From contig NZ_QEVW01000009.1 in NCBI RefSeq assembly GCF_003287275.1, positions 248,001 through 312,000 on the forward strand: a stretch of DNA of 64,000 nt, read 5' to 3'. Every line of letters starts with the position of its first letter. Within the stretch, counting starts at the first letter, position 1. The notes under the pieces are model-generated. The model was given only the letters and a program-made list of their open reading frames with translations, was not told the DNA's origin and made no database searches. Of the stretch, positions 26,226-35,901 are shown in pieces. The translations under genes and the position numbers were made by a program. The stretch is from Paenibacillus taichungensis (GTDB taxonomy: Bacteria; Bacillota; Bacilli; Paenibacillales; Paenibacillaceae).

Positions 26226-27059
26226 ATGGAATTTACAAAAATGCATGGACTCGGCAACGATTTTATTGTTGTGTTTGGAGAACAACAGCTTCCGGCTGAT
26301 GCAGCTGAATTGGCTGTAAAATGGTGCAACCGTTTCTTCGGCATCGGTGCGGATGGCCTGGTATATATACTGCCTTCAGAGAAGGCGGATTTTCAGATGC
26401 GCATCATGAACTCGGACGGTTCGGAAGCAGAGCAATGTGGCAATGCCATACGCTGTGTATCCAAATATGTATATGATCACGGTCATGTGACCCAAGAAAA
26501 GATTACGATTGAAACCATCGGTGCGGGTGTACAACCCGTAAGCTTGAACATTCGTAATGGTAAAGTGGAAACTGTTCGAGTGGATATGGGAGAACCTATT
26601 CTGAATGGACTTCAGGTTCCGACCACCGTCGATGCCAATCCGGTGGTGAATCATTCCATTGAAGCAAATGGACAGGAGTTTAAATTTACGGCAGTCTCCA
26701 TGGGTAATCCTCATGCAGTCATCTATGTGGATGATGCTGTGAATTTTGATCTCTCTACATGGGGGCCATTACTTGAGGTTCATCCCATGTTCCCGAAAAA
26801 AATCAATGTAGAGTTCGCAACGGTTCGCGATCGCGGATATGTGGACATGCGTGTATGGGAACGCGGTGCAGGACCAACACTGGCCTGTGGAACCGGAGCT
26901 TGTGCAACACTGGTATCATCCGTTCTGAACGGGCATACGGATCGTACAGCGGTGATCAGTCTCAAGGGCGGGGATCTTCATATTGAGTGGAGCGAAGCTG
27001 ACAATCACGTGTACATGACTGGTCCTGCTGAAGTTGTTTTCAAAGGAGTCACTTCGTAA
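26226..27059 (+). CDS. dapF: Diaminopimelate epimerase
   Basis: Converts LL- to meso-diaminopimelate, the precursor of lysine and of the peptidoglycan cross-bridge residue. The 277 residues fit the family. Both catalytic cysteines are present: SEAEQCGNAIRC (Cys71) and ACGTGAC (about Cys217). FTKMHGLGNDFIV opens the protein and GNPHAVIYVDD lies mid-sequence. The start is the ATG at 26226; AAGGAG lies 13 bases upstream, partly inside a hairpin. It lies between the Ca ATPase and the methionine-synthesis gene, a position not seen in B. subtilis, and is bounded by terminators on both sides. Confidence 0.97.
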   Translation: MEFTKMHGLGNDFIVVFGEQQLPADAAELAVKWCNRFFGIGADGLVYILPSEKADFQMRIMNSDGSEAEQCGNAIRCVSKYVYDHGHVTQEKITIETIGAGVQPVSLNIRNGKVETVRVDMGEPILNGLQVPTTVDANPVVNHSIEANGQEFKFTAVSMGNPHAVIYVDDAVNFDLSTWGPLLEVHPMFPKKINVEFATVRDRGYVDMRVWERGAGPTLACGTGACATLVSSVLNGHTDRTAVISLKGGDLHIEWSEADNHVYMTGPAEVVFKGVTS

Positions 27060-27077
27060 AGAATACGTTTAAATGAG

Positions 27078-27100
27078 GAGGCCTTTGGGCCTCTTTTTTT
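27078..27100 (+). terminator. dapF terminator
   Basis: GAGGCC pairs perfectly with GGCCTC around TTTG, followed by seven T. Confidence 0.92.
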
Positions 27101-27235
27101 GCTGTTATATGAATTCCTACTTGTCAGGATGGTTATTGAGACTGAATTTCACGAAAAACCTGTGTTTTTCTTCGTTTTCAGATGTTTTTTGTGTTACATT
27201 AGTATGAAATGATCAGTCAGGCGGGGGGAAAAGGG

Positions 27236-29125
27236 ATGAAGGCGGATTTACGCAGTGTAATGCAGGAACGGGTCCTCATAGGGGATGGGGCAATGGGAAC
27301 TTTCCTGTATCAGATGGGATTCCCGGTAGGGATTTCTTATGAAGAGTTGAACTTGATATCACCTGAAGTGGTGGCAGATGTGCATCGTCGTTACCGCGAT
27401 GCGGGTACGGAAATTCACGAAACCAATACGTACTCTGCCAATTATGATAAACTGTCCAAGTTTGGTTTGGAGTCCAAAGTGGAGGATGTCAATCGTGCCG
27501 GTGTGCGTATCGCCAAAGAAGTAGCGGGCGCAAACGGGTATGTTCTGGGCGCAGTTGGCTCCATTCGTGGAGGAAAGCGGACGAACGTATCAACAAGTGA
27601 ATTGAAGCGTTTCTATCAGCAACAGATTTTTGCATTGCTCGATGAAGGAGTGGATGGCATTCTGCTCGAAACCTTCTATGATATCGAGGAGATGGATATC
27701 GCCCTTCTGCAGGCGCGCAAGCTGAGTGATCTGCCGGTAATTGGACAGTTCGCTGTTGAGGATGTAGGACACACACTGGATGGATATACGATGCCTGAAG
27801 CTTTCCGAATCATGCGTGAGCAAGGGGCTGATGTCATTGGTTTCAACTGCCGTTCCGGTCCAAACGGAATTATGCGGGCGATGGAGACGGTGTCAGGCCG
27901 TATCGGTGTCCCAATGTCTGTTTACCCAAATGCGGGTGCCGCGGATTACGTCGATGGTCAGTTCCGTTATGGAGCGTCTCCGGAATACTTCGGACAGACC
28001 GCAGTGCAATTCGCTGATCTGGGCGCACGTATCATCGGGGGCTGCTGTGGCACAACACCTGATCATATCGCGGCAATTGCCCAGGCTCTTGTTGAATACA
28101 CACCTGTTCCAATACTGGAACCTGATCCATCCGAGTCGAAACCGCGTATTATCCTGCATGAGAATGTAGATGAACGATCTGGACGGGGGGGGCAGCCTAC
28201 GATTGTGGATCTGGTCAAACAACGTCATACGGTTATCGTCGAACTTGACCCACCGCGTGATCTCGACATTGCGAAGTTTATGAAAGGCGCCGAGACATTA
28301 AAAGCGGCAGGTGCAGATGCGTTAACATTGGCTGATAATTCCTTAGCGGTTACCCGGATGAGTAATATGGCTCTCGGCCATCTTGTTCAGGATCGTACAG
28401 GATTGCGCCCACTGGTGCATATTGCATGTCGTGACCGGAATTTGATCGGGACCCAATCGCACATGATGGGATTTGATGCTCTGGGCATTAATCATGTACT
28501 CGCTGTAACAGGTGACCCTGCACGTTTTGGTGACTTGCCCGGATCAAGCTCGGTATACGATCTGACTTCTTTTGAAATTATACGTATGATCAAACAGCTG
28601 AACGACGGCGTATCCTTCTCTGGTAAACCGCTCAAGCAGAAGGCGGGATTTGTTATCGGTGCCGCATTTAACCCGAATGTGAAACATCTGGATAAAGCTG
28701 TACAGCGGCTTGAGAAAAAGATTGCTTCCGGTGCCGATTATATTATGACGCAGCCTGTGTACGATCCCCAACTCATCGTAGCCATGCATGAAGCGACCAA
28801 GCATCTGGATGTACCGATCTTTGTAGGGGTGATGCCGCTAGCGAGCGGCCGAAATGCAGAATACCTGCATAATGAGGTTCCGGGTATTCAGCTGTCAGAT
28901 GAAGTGCGCTCCCGGATGGCTGGTCTCGAAGGTGAAGAAGGTCGGGCAATGGGAGTGAAAATCGCCAAGGAGCTTCTGGATGTAGCAACAAAACATTTCA
29001 AAGGAATCTATTTAATGACTCCATTTATGTTCTATAGTATGACGGCCGAACTGACCCAATATGTGTGGGAGAAGTCGGAGCATCAATGTCCTACTTGTTT
29101 CAACCCTAATAATCAATTACAATAG
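27236..29125 (+). CDS. Bifunctional homocysteine S-methyltransferase / methylenetetrahydrofolate reductase
   Basis: Fusion enzyme of 629 residues, like B. subtilis YitJ. The N-terminal homocysteine S-methyltransferase domain (about 1-290) binds zinc through FNCRSGP (about 203) and GGCCGTTPDH (about 268). The C-terminal flavin-dependent reductase (about 325-620) makes 5-methyl-THF and shows VIVELDPPRDLDIAKFM, NSLAVTRMSN, LAVTGDPARFGD and DYIMTQPVYD. It serves methionine synthesis in the cytoplasm. The ATG at 27236 follows GGGGGGAAAAGGG. No SAM riboswitch fits in the 135-base gap after the dapF terminator. The short-spaced yicC gene follows 19 bases later, so it may lead into the ylo operon. 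Confidence 0.94.
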   Translation: MKADLRSVMQERVLIGDGAMGTFLYQMGFPVGISYEELNLISPEVVADVHRRYRDAGTEIHETNTYSANYDKLSKFGLESKVEDVNRAGVRIAKEVAGANGYVLGAVGSIRGGKRTNVSTSELKRFYQQQIFALLDEGVDGILLETFYDIEEMDIALLQARKLSDLPVIGQFAVEDVGHTLDGYTMPEAFRIMREQGADVIGFNCRSGPNGIMRAMETVSGRIGVPMSVYPNAGAADYVDGQFRYGASPEYFGQTAVQFADLGARIIGGCCGTTPDHIAAIAQALVEYTPVPILEPDPSESKPRIILHENVDERSGRGGQPTIVDLVKQRHTVIVELDPPRDLDIAKFMKGAETLKAAGADALTLADNSLAVTRMSNMALGHLVQDRTGLRPLVHIACRDRNLIGTQSHMMGFDALGINHVLAVTGDPARFGDLPGSSSVYDLTSFEIIRMIKQLNDGVSFSGKPLKQKAGFVIGAAFNPNVKHLDKAVQRLEKKIASGADYIMTQPVYDPQLIVAMHEATKHLDVPIFVGVMPLASGRNAEYLHNEVPGIQLSDEVRSRMAGLEGEEGRAMGVKIAKELLDVATKHFKGIYLMTPFMFYSMTAELTQYVWEKSEHQCPTCFNPNNQLQ

Positions 29126-29144
29126 TGTAACGGATGTGATGCCG

Positions 29145-30044
29145 ATGTCATTCAGTATGACCGGATACGGTCAATCCGCCTTTCATTTTGGAGGCTATAA
29201 GGTACAATTGGAAATCAAGTCTGTCAATCATCGTTATTGCGAAGTGATGATGCGTCTCCCAAGAGAGTGGACGTGTTATGAAGACGGATTGAGGAAAAAG
29301 GTACAGAGCCGCTTAAAACGTGGGCGGATTGATGTTTATGTGATGAAAGAAAAAGATGAAGACCAGGCTCTTCCCGCTGTTCTGAATGAGCAGGCGGTCA
29401 GGGCCTATCTTCAGGCCGCAGAGCAATTGGAGAGCCGCTATGGTATGCAGGGCAAACCGAGTATTATGGATATGCTGGCACTTCCAGATGTCATGGTTCA
29501 TTCGGATGGGACGAGTTCGCTTCCGGAAGAGCAGAAAGACGAATGGGAGCGTGTCCTGCAGCAGGGGTTGGAAGAGGCTTTATCCGGTCTGGAGCAGATG
29601 CGCGCCCGCGAGGGTCTTCATCTGGCCAGTGATCTGGAACGACGTGTCAGTCGTCTGGAATCACTGCATACCGAGATGCTTGCTCTTGCGCCGACTGTGG
29701 TGAGTGATCATCGCAACAAGTTAAGACAAAGGCTTACGGAAATGCAGGAAGAAGGCTCTTTCCCTTTTGACGAGCATAAATTGGGTATGGAAATTGCTAT
29801 GTTTGCCGATCGTTCTAACATAGAGGAAGAGCTTACGCGTCTACTGAGTCACTTTGGACAGAGCAGGGAGCTGCTGAAAAGTGATGAGCCAGTAGGCCGC
29901 AAGTTGGACTTTCTTATTCAGGAGATGAATAGGGAAGTCAATACGATTGGATCAAAAGCCAACCATTTGGCTCTGGTGAACCGTGTTGTCGAGATGAAGG
30001 CGGAACTGGAGAAAATTCGTGAGCAAGCGGCGAATATCGAATGA
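29145..30044 (+). CDS. YicC/YloC family endoribonuclease
   Basis: A 299-residue soluble protein of the YicC/YloC family, endoribonucleases that act on structured RNAs. It opens MSFSMTGYGQSAF, the family hallmark, followed by EIKSVNHRYCEVMMRLPRE. The C-terminal half has the conserved EIAMFADRSNIEEELTRLLSH and GRKLDFLIQEMNREVNTIGSKAN (about 240-285), which carries the conserved acidic residues. The ATG at 29145 is chosen by homology; another ATG two codons earlier is possible. It begins 19 bases after the methionine-synthesis gene and precedes remA, as yloC precedes remA in B. subtilis. Confidence 0.93.
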   Translation: MSFSMTGYGQSAFHFGGYKVQLEIKSVNHRYCEVMMRLPREWTCYEDGLRKKVQSRLKRGRIDVYVMKEKDEDQALPAVLNEQAVRAYLQAAEQLESRYGMQGKPSIMDMLALPDVMVHSDGTSSLPEEQKDEWERVLQQGLEEALSGLEQMRAREGLHLASDLERRVSRLESLHTEMLALAPTVVSDHRNKLRQRLTEMQEEGSFPFDEHKLGMEIAMFADRSNIEEELTRLLSHFGQSRELLKSDEPVGRKLDFLIQEMNREVNTIGSKANHLALVNRVVEMKAELEKIREQAANIE

Positions 30045-30095
30045 ACGGTCATATTTCGGCAAAAGAGTCGCATGTATAGGGGGAAGAACCTGATT

Positions 30096-30356
30096 ATGGC
30101 AATCAAACTCATTAACATTGGATTCGGTAACATCGTATCGGCGAACCGGATTATATCCATCGTGAGTCCGGAATCGGCGCCGATCAAGAGGATTATACAA
30201 GAGGCAAGAGACCGTCATATGCTGATAGACGCAACGTACGGAAGACGTACTCGCGCCGTGATTATTACGGATAGCGATCATGTCATTCTGTCTGCGGTTC
30301 AGCCAGAAACGGTCGCCCATCGTCTTTCTTCGAAAGATGATGACAACGACGAATAA
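30096..30356 (+). CDS. remA: Extracellular matrix regulator RemA
   Basis: Ring-forming DNA-binding protein that activates matrix and osmoprotectant genes in B. subtilis. The 86 residues are almost identical in pattern to Rem[32 protein letters not shown] and [20 protein letters not shown], with the basic DNA-contacting residues kept. The ATG at 30096 is chosen because the family begins there; AGGGGGA lies somewhat far upstream (about 12 bases). It lies between yicC and gmk, the standard order. Its presence fits a biofilm-forming endospore former. Confidence 0.96.
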   Translation: MAIKLINIGFGNIVSANRIISIVSPESAPIKRIIQEARDRHMLIDATYGRRTRAVIITDSDHVILSAVQPETVAHRLSSKDDDNDE

Positions 30357-30369
30357 AATGGAGTGTAAT

Positions 30370-30942
30370 ATGTCTAAGGGATTACTGGTAGTGTTGTCCG
30401 GCCCATCTGGGGTCGGGAAGGGTACAGTATGCAGCGCTTTGCGCAAACGGGTGCCGGAATTGATTTATTCTGTATCGGCAACGACTCGTCAGCCACGTCT
30501 GGGTGAGGAACATGGCGTCAATTATTTCTTCAGAAGCCATGAAGAATTCCTGAACATGATTGCTGAAGATCAATTGTTGGAACACGCAGAATATGTAGGG
30601 AACTATTACGGAACACCGCGTGATTTTGTGGAGAAAACGATTAACGAAGGCCGGGACATCATTCTTGAGATTGAAGTTCAAGGCGCGTTGAAAGTGAAAG
30701 AGAAGTTTCCGGAAGGGATCTTTGTATTTCTGTTGCCTCCTTCATTGGACGAGCTTAAAGATCGCATTCAGGGCCGTGGTACGGAAAGTCAGGCGACGAT
30801 TGATCATCGGATGTCCGTCGCGGTAGATGAGATCAGTCTGCTGGAGCAGTACGATTACGCTGTCGTTAATGATGAAATTGATTTGGCGTGTAAACGAATA
30901 GAAAGCATCATTATCGCCGAACATTGTAAGATCAATAAATAA
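30370..30942 (+). CDS. gmk: Guanylate kinase
   Basis: Phosphorylates GMP to GDP in the cytoplasm. The 190 residues contain the P-loop [10 protein letters not shown] (about residue 10), the GMP-binding [20 protein letters not shown] and [13 protein letters not shown], and the lid region RIQGRGTES. The start is the ATG at 30370, which begins [11 protein letters not shown] and follows TGGAG. The frame extends upstream across the remA stop but that part has no ribosome site. It lies 13 bases after remA. Its product level also affects (p)ppGpp sensitivity in Firmicutes, where Gmk is inhibited by the alarmone. Confidence 0.97.
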   Translation: MSKGLLVVLSGPSGVGKGTVCSALRKRVPELIYSVSATTRQPRLGEEHGVNYFFRSHEEFLNMIAEDQLLEHAEYVGNYYGTPRDFVEKTINEGRDIILEIEVQGALKVKEKFPEGIFVFLLPPSLDELKDRIQGRGTESQATIDHRMSVAVDEISLLEQYDYAVVNDEIDLACKRIESIIIAEHCKINK

Positions 30943-30973
30943 TCCATTTGCCGCCGCGAAATGCGATAATCAG

Positions 30974-31011
30974 TGGAGCTGCTGTCATAGTATATATGTA
31001 GAGCAGCTCCA
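30974..31011 (+). promoter_or_regulatory. Hairpin between gmk and rpoZ
   Basis: TGGAGCTGCT (30974-30983) pairs perfectly with AGCAGCTCCA (31002-31011) around an 18-base AT-rich loop. No T-tract follows. GCCGCC near 30950 and GGCGGC near 31054 could enclose it. It may be a processing site in the polycistronic mRNA. Confidence 0.5.
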
Positions 31012-31097
31012 GTCTGGTTAGTGTATCCAGCGGTGCACCATGATTCCGTCAGGCGGCGAATTGTGATTATACTAATGCAAAGAGGTGTTTTGTAAAT

Positions 31098-31313
31098 ATG
31101 CTGTATCCTTCTATTGATGAAATGATGAACAAAGTCGACAGCAAGTATTCCCTTGTTGTTGCCGCTTCCCGCCGGGCAAGACAGCTTCGTGAAGGTGAGA
31201 AAACGGATTTGAGAAATGCCAGATCCCATAAACAGGTTGGCGTTGCACTTGAAGAGATTTATGGTGATCTGCTCGTTGTCATCAAAGGACAGGACGAAGA
31301 GGAAGAAGAGTAA
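31098..31313 (+). CDS. rpoZ: RNA polymerase omega subunit
   Basis: Small subunit that clamps the beta-prime C-terminus and helps polymerase assembly. The 71 residues begin MLYPSIDEMMNKVDSKYSLVVAASRRARQL, the typical omega opening. KQVGVALEEIYG at about 47-58 is the conserved second helix, and the tail is acidic (DEEEEE). AGAGGTG precedes the ATG. It follows gmk by 155 bases containing a strong hairpin, and a terminator lies after it, so coaBC onward may have separate expression. Confidence 0.96.
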   Translation: MLYPSIDEMMNKVDSKYSLVVAASRRARQLREGEKTDLRNARSHKQVGVALEEIYGDLLVVIKGQDEEEEE

Positions 31314-31364
31314 GCCGCCTGCGGCTGCTCTTCAACTGCATACGGCGCAAGCCGGATTTATTTG

Positions 31365-31389
31365 ACAACCGCGAGGTTGTTATTTTTTT
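31365..31389 (+). terminator. rpoZ terminator
   Basis: ACAACC pairs with GGTTGT around GCGA, followed by TATTTTTTT. Confidence 0.75.
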
Positions 31390-31431
31390 CTCTATTCATC
31401 ATTATAAACGTCGTATATCGGGGGGATAACC

Positions 31432-32667
31432 ATGTTAAACGGTAAAAAAATCGTGCTTGGTGTGACTGGCGGCATAGCCGCATACAAGGCGGCTACATTA
31501 TGCAGCAGACTGGTGCAAAAAGGAGCGGACGTTCATGTCATTATGACGAATTCTGCCAAACAGTTTATTACCGAATTAACGCTGCAAACCTTGACCCGAA
31601 ATGTGGTATATAGTGATACATTTGATGAGCGGGAGCCTTCGGTCGTCTCGCATATCCATCTGGCTGATATGGCCGATCTTGTTCTGGTTGCTCCGGCAAC
31701 AGCCAATGTGATTGCCAAAATGGCACATGGGATGGCTGATGATATGCTCTCTACAACCTTGCTGGCGACCACTGCTCCGGTAATGATTGCACCAGCGATG
31801 AATGTACATATGTATGATCATCCGGCGGTACAACATAATATGTGCCTGTTAACGGAGCGCGGAACCCTGATGATTGAACCGGGTGAAGGTCAACTGGCGT
31901 GCGGGTATGTGGGCAAAGGACGTTTGGAAGAACCAGAGACGATTGTCGATGTGGTGGAACGTTTTTTTGAACAGCAGGAGTCTGCCAAACGGGAACGTAA
32001 CGAACAGCTTTCGTTGTTGAGCGGGAAAAAGGTTGTAGTCACTGCAGGAGGTACCATCGAACGCATTGATCCGGTGAGGTATATTACCAATGATTCTTCT
32101 GGAAAAATGGGTTTTGCCATTGCAGCGACAGCGCGTGATCTGGGGGCAGATGTGACTTTGGTTATGGGGAATACCCAGGTTCAACCGCCAGCCAATGTAA
32201 AGGTGATCCCGGTACAGTCTGCGCAGGATATGTATGATGCGGTAGCAGGTGAGTGGGATGATGCAGATATCGTGGTTAAGGCCGCGGCTGTTGCGGATTA
32301 TCGCCCCAAGGAAGTGTACACGGAGAAAATCAAGAAGAAAGGCGATACATTATCGCTTGAACTTATTAAAAATATAGATATTCTTGAAACGCTGGGCAAG
32401 CAGAAGAGCCATCAATTTTTGATTGGTTTTGCTGCGGAGACAAATTCATTAGAAATGTATGCACGTGAGAAACTGGAACGGAAAAACTGTGATCTGATCG
32501 TAGCCAATGATGTCACCCAGGCGGGTGCCGGATTTGGAACAGATACCAACGCGGTGCACATCTATGACCGTGAAGGTTTGGTGGAAAAGCTTCAGGTGGT
32601 GGCCAAGGAAGAGGTGGCTCGCCGGTTGCTTTCGATTGCGGCGGAGCGCATTGCCGGGAGGAATTAA
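31432..32667 (+). CDS. coaBC: Bifunctional phosphopantothenoylcysteine decarboxylase / phosphopantothenate-cysteine ligase
   Basis: Performs two steps of coenzyme A synthesis: CTP-dependent coupling of phosphopantothenate with cysteine, then FMN-dependent decarboxylation. The 411 residues have the CoaC flavoprotein half (1-185) with [11 protein letters not shown], active-site [10 protein letters not shown] and PAMNVHMY, and [10 protein letters not shown] with the reactive Cys. The CoaB half (190-400) has [25 protein letters not shown] and [23 protein letters not shown] lies before the ATG. It is separated from priA by a single base, so the two are translationally close. Confidence 0.97.
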   Translation: MLNGKKIVLGVTGGIAAYKAATLCSRLVQKGADVHVIMTNSAKQFITELTLQTLTRNVVYSDTFDEREPSVVSHIHLADMADLVLVAPATANVIAKMAHGMADDMLSTTLLATTAPVMIAPAMNVHMYDHPAVQHNMCLLTERGTLMIEPGEGQLACGYVGKGRLEEPETIVDVVERFFEQQESAKRERNEQLSLLSGKKVVVTAGGTIERIDPVRYITNDSSGKMGFAIAATARDLGADVTLVMGNTQVQPPANVKVIPVQSAQDMYDAVAGEWDDADIVVKAAAVADYRPKEVYTEKIKKKGDTLSLELIKNIDILETLGKQKSHQFLIGFAAETNSLEMYAREKLERKNCDLIVANDVTQAGAGFGTDTNAVHIYDREGLVEKLQVVAKEEVARRLLSIAAERIAGRN

Positions 32668-32668
32668 T

Positions 32669-35218
32669 ATGGAAATCGCCAAGGTTATTGTCGATGTTCC
32701 TGTGAAGGAAACGGACCGGCCGTTTGATTATCTGGTGCCGGAATCCATGCGTGAATGGATTGAGATTGGCAGCAGGGTAGGTGTACCTTTTGGTCATCGG
32801 ACGGTGCAGGGTTTCGTAATTGATCTGGTGCCTCGCACGGGTACGGAGACTTTCAAACTCAAACCGATTCAGGAATTGCTGGATATCGTTCCACCGTTGT
32901 CAGAAGATTTGGTTGAATTAGCCGAATGGATGAGTGAACGTTATGCCAGCAATCGCATTTTGTCTTTGCAGGTGATGGTACCGACTGCGCTGAAAGGGAA
33001 AGCAGAACGGTATATCTCACTTGGAGATGCCCTGGACGGACAAATGGCAGGTTCTGCGTCAGGTGAAGAAGTTCTTTTTGTGTGGGGAGAAGAATCGACT
33101 TCAGAAAAAGTGCAGCAAGATATTATTCGTTTTGTGAAGAGTCGTGGGCAGGTTCCCCTGCAACAATTGAGTCGTAAATATCCCAATCATGCTGCGCTGA
33201 TCAAGAAGTTGTTGCTCAGTGGTGTCCTGCTGGAAAGTCAGGCGATTAAGGACAAGCTGAATAAAAAAACGATGAAATCCATTAATCTAGCTGTGGATGC
33301 AGCAGCTGCGGAAGAGGCATTGACTTCATTCCCGGCAAAGGCGCAACGGCAGAAGGAAGTTTTGGCCTTCTTGCTGGAAATGAAAGAACTGTTGCCGATG
33401 GCGATGAAAGAATTGTTGTCCACACTTCAGGTATCAGCGGCTACAGTCAAAGGGCTGGAGGAGAAAGGGTTGGTTGTGACGGAGGACGTCGAAGTCTTCC
33501 GTGACCCTTATCAGGGCCGGAAGTTTCGTGCGACCGAGCCACTGAATCTGACCGACGAGCAGCAGCTTGTCTATAACAATATTAATGGTCGATTACAGGA
33601 AAGGCGCCATGGCGTCTTTTTGCTTCATGGTGTAACAGGCAGCGGCAAGACGGAAGTATACCTCCAGACCATTCAGCGCTGTATTGAACAGGATCGACAG
33701 GCAATTGTACTTGTACCTGAGATTGCACTGACACCACAGATGGTAGAGCGTTTTAAAGGACGTTTTGGTGACCAGGTTGCTGTGATGCATAGTCGGTTGT
33801 CCGGTGGGGAGCGTTATGATGAGTGGCGCAAAATTCGGGAAGGTCAGGTGAAGGTTGCCATTGGCGCCCGTTCAGCAGTCTTTGCTCCGTTCAGTCGTCT
33901 TGGTTTGATCATTATGGACGAGGAGCACGAGACTTCATATAAACAGGAAGAAACTCCGAAGTATCATGCCCGTGATGTAGCGGTAAAAAGAGCACAGCAG
34001 CACCAGGCGGTCGTAGTCCTGGGTTCAGCGACACCTTCGCTGGAAAGTTACTATGCTGCCCGTTCGCAGAGCAATGATGATTTTGCACCACTGTTGTTGG
34101 AGATGCCTACCCGCGCACTTGGTAATAAGCTGCCAGAGGTACGGATTGTTGATATGCGCGAAGAGCTGAAGGATGGAAATCGCTCGATGTTCAGCCGCGC
34201 CTTGCACAAAGGATTGGAAGAGCGGTTGGAGCGTGGGGAACAGACCGTGCTTTTGCTGAATCGACGTGGCTATTCCACCTTTGTAATGTGTCGCAGTTGT
34301 GGATACGTTGCAGGCTGTCCCGAGTGTGATATTTCATTAACCTATCATCAGCGCTCAAACAATCTTCGTTGTCACTATTGTGGATATGCGGAAGCAGCAC
34401 CAGAAGTGTGCCCGGATTGTGGCAGCGAGCATATTCGATATTTTGGTACAGGTACACAGCGGGTAGAGGAAGAATTGGCGAAACTGTTCCCGGGTATTCG
34501 CGTCATTCGGATGGACGTGGATACAACGAGTGAAAAAGGTTCGCATGAGAAGTTATTGAAGCAGTTTCGTGAGAAAAAGGCAGACGTATTGCTGGGTACC
34601 CAGATGGTTGCCAAAGGGCTTGATTTTCCTGATGTCACCCTGGTCGGAGTCATCACAGCAGACTCGGCACTCAATTTGCCGGATTTCCGGGCTGCCGAAA
34701 AAACATTTCAGCTGCTCACCCAGGTGGCGGGCCGTGCAGGTCGACATCAACTGCCGGGCGAGGTATTTGTCCAGTCCTATACACCAGAGCACTATTCGAT
34801 TGGGCATGCGAGCCAGCATGACTATGTTTCGTTTGTCCGTGAGGAGTTATTGCATCGGCGCAATTTGCAGTATCCGCCATACTGTCGCCTGATTTTGGTG
34901 ACCTTCTCACATGAGCAGCTTCCGGTACTGATCCGGCTGGCTGAGAACTACACACGAATACTGAAAGAAAAGGCAAATGCTGCTGGCTGGTTAGGCAGTT
35001 TGGACCGTTTCAGTAATAATGCTTTTGATGTGCTTGGCCCGGTAGCATCACCGATTCCTCGGATCAAGAATAGATACAGATTCCAATGTATGATAAAATG
35101 GCGGGGGGATGTCGACGCCATTGGACTGGCGCTCGCGACGGCCCGGCGCATGGACGACGATGTTCAGGCGCAAAAACTGCAAATTAGTCTGGATGTAGAC
35201 CCGCAAATGTTAATGTGA
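32669..35218 (+). CDS. priA: Primosomal replication restart helicase PriA
   Basis: 3'-5' superfamily 2 helicase that recognises stalled forks and reloads the replicative helicase. The 849 residues have an N-terminal DNA-binding domain (VIVDVPVKETDRPFDYLVPE), Walker A VTGSGKTEVY (about 323), DEEH (about 418), and LGSATPS. The zinc-binding region has eight cysteines in CRSCGY, CPECD, CHYCGY and CPDCGS (about 543-588). VAGRAGRH lies in motif VI. The start is the ATG at 32669, one base after the coaBC stop, with GGGAGG inside coaBC; the frame runs further upstream without support. A gap of 180 bases separates it from def. Confidence 0.97.
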   Translation: MEIAKVIVDVPVKETDRPFDYLVPESMREWIEIGSRVGVPFGHRTVQGFVIDLVPRTGTETFKLKPIQELLDIVPPLSEDLVELAEWMSERYASNRILSLQVMVPTALKGKAERYISLGDALDGQMAGSASGEEVLFVWGEESTSEKVQQDIIRFVKSRGQVPLQQLSRKYPNHAALIKKLLLSGVLLESQAIKDKLNKKTMKSINLAVDAAAAEEALTSFPAKAQRQKEVLAFLLEMKELLPMAMKELLSTLQVSAATVKGLEEKGLVVTEDVEVFRDPYQGRKFRATEPLNLTDEQQLVYNNINGRLQERRHGVFLLHGVTGSGKTEVYLQTIQRCIEQDRQAIVLVPEIALTPQMVERFKGRFGDQVAVMHSRLSGGERYDEWRKIREGQVKVAIGARSAVFAPFSRLGLIIMDEEHETSYKQEETPKYHARDVAVKRAQQHQAVVVLGSATPSLESYYAARSQSNDDFAPLLLEMPTRALGNKLPEVRIVDMREELKDGNRSMFSRALHKGLEERLERGEQTVLLLNRRGYSTFVMCRSCGYVAGCPECDISLTYHQRSNNLRCHYCGYAEAAPEVCPDCGSEHIRYFGTGTQRVEEELAKLFPGIRVIRMDVDTTSEKGSHEKLLKQFREKKADVLLGTQMVAKGLDFPDVTLVGVITADSALNLPDFRAAEKTFQLLTQVAGRAGRHQLPGEVFVQSYTPEHYSIGHASQHDYVSFVREELLHRRNLQYPPYCRLILVTFSHEQLPVLIRLAENYTRILKEKANAAGWLGSLDRFSNNAFDVLGPVASPIPRIKNRYRFQCMIKWRGDVDAIGLALATARRMDDDVQAQKLQISLDVDPQMLM

Positions 35219-35400
35219 GCATTTGTAGTAAAATGCGGATGTAAACAAGCGGTATAAACATAGATTAAAAACAGCATGAATGATGGCTCGATCTTAAAAT
35301 CAGTTTTTGATACCTGCTACATAGCAGAAAATCAGTACTTATTTTTGAAATGAGCCTGATGTCCTGAAATTATGATGAGGATTAGGAAGGTGCTTACAAC

Positions 35401-35889
35401 ATGTCGATTCGTATTATCGTGAAAGAACCAGATGAGGTACTACACAAAAGAGCTAAAGAAGTAACTAAAGTTACACCTAATGTACAGAAACTGCTGGATG
35501 ATATGGCAGATACGATGTATGACGCAGAGGGCGTAGGTCTGGCTGCACCACAGGTTGGTATTTTGAAACGTCTGATTGTGATCGATTGCGGAGATGAGCA
35601 GGGCTTGATCAAGATGATTAATCCGGAGATTATTTCGAGCGAGGGAGAGCAATTTGGACCTGAAGGATGCTTGAGTATTCCTGGCATTAACGGTGATGTG
35701 CGTCGTTTTGAGACGGTTACAGTCAAAGGGCTGGACCGCGAAGGCAAGGAACTGACTATTACGGGAAGCGGATTGTTGTCACGCGCATTCCAACATGAGA
35801 TTGACCATTTGGATGGCGTGCTCTTTACGGATATTGCTGAAAAGGTATACGAAATTGCAGCCGATCAAACCGGGCCGCGTCGTAACTAA
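35401..35889 (+). CDS. def: Peptide deformylase
   Basis: Removes the formyl group from N-terminal formyl-methionine of nascent proteins; a metal enzyme. The 162 residues contain the three family motifs: GVGLAAPQVG (about 43-52), EGCLSIPG (about 88-95, Cys ligand) and QHEIDHLDG (about 129-137, two His ligands and the catalytic Glu). AGGAAGGTG lies upstream of the ATG. It is followed 12 bases later by fmt, the enzyme that adds the formyl group. The 180 bases upstream hold no gene and no convincing promoter. Confidence 0.97.
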   Translation: MSIRIIVKEPDEVLHKRAKEVTKVTPNVQKLLDDMADTMYDAEGVGLAAPQVGILKRLIVIDCGDEQGLIKMINPEIISSEGEQFGPEGCLSIPGINGDVRRFETVTVKGLDREGKELTITGSGLLSRAFQHEIDHLDGVLFTDIAEKVYEIAADQTGPRRN

Positions 35890-35901
35890 GGAGTGATCGA
35901 T

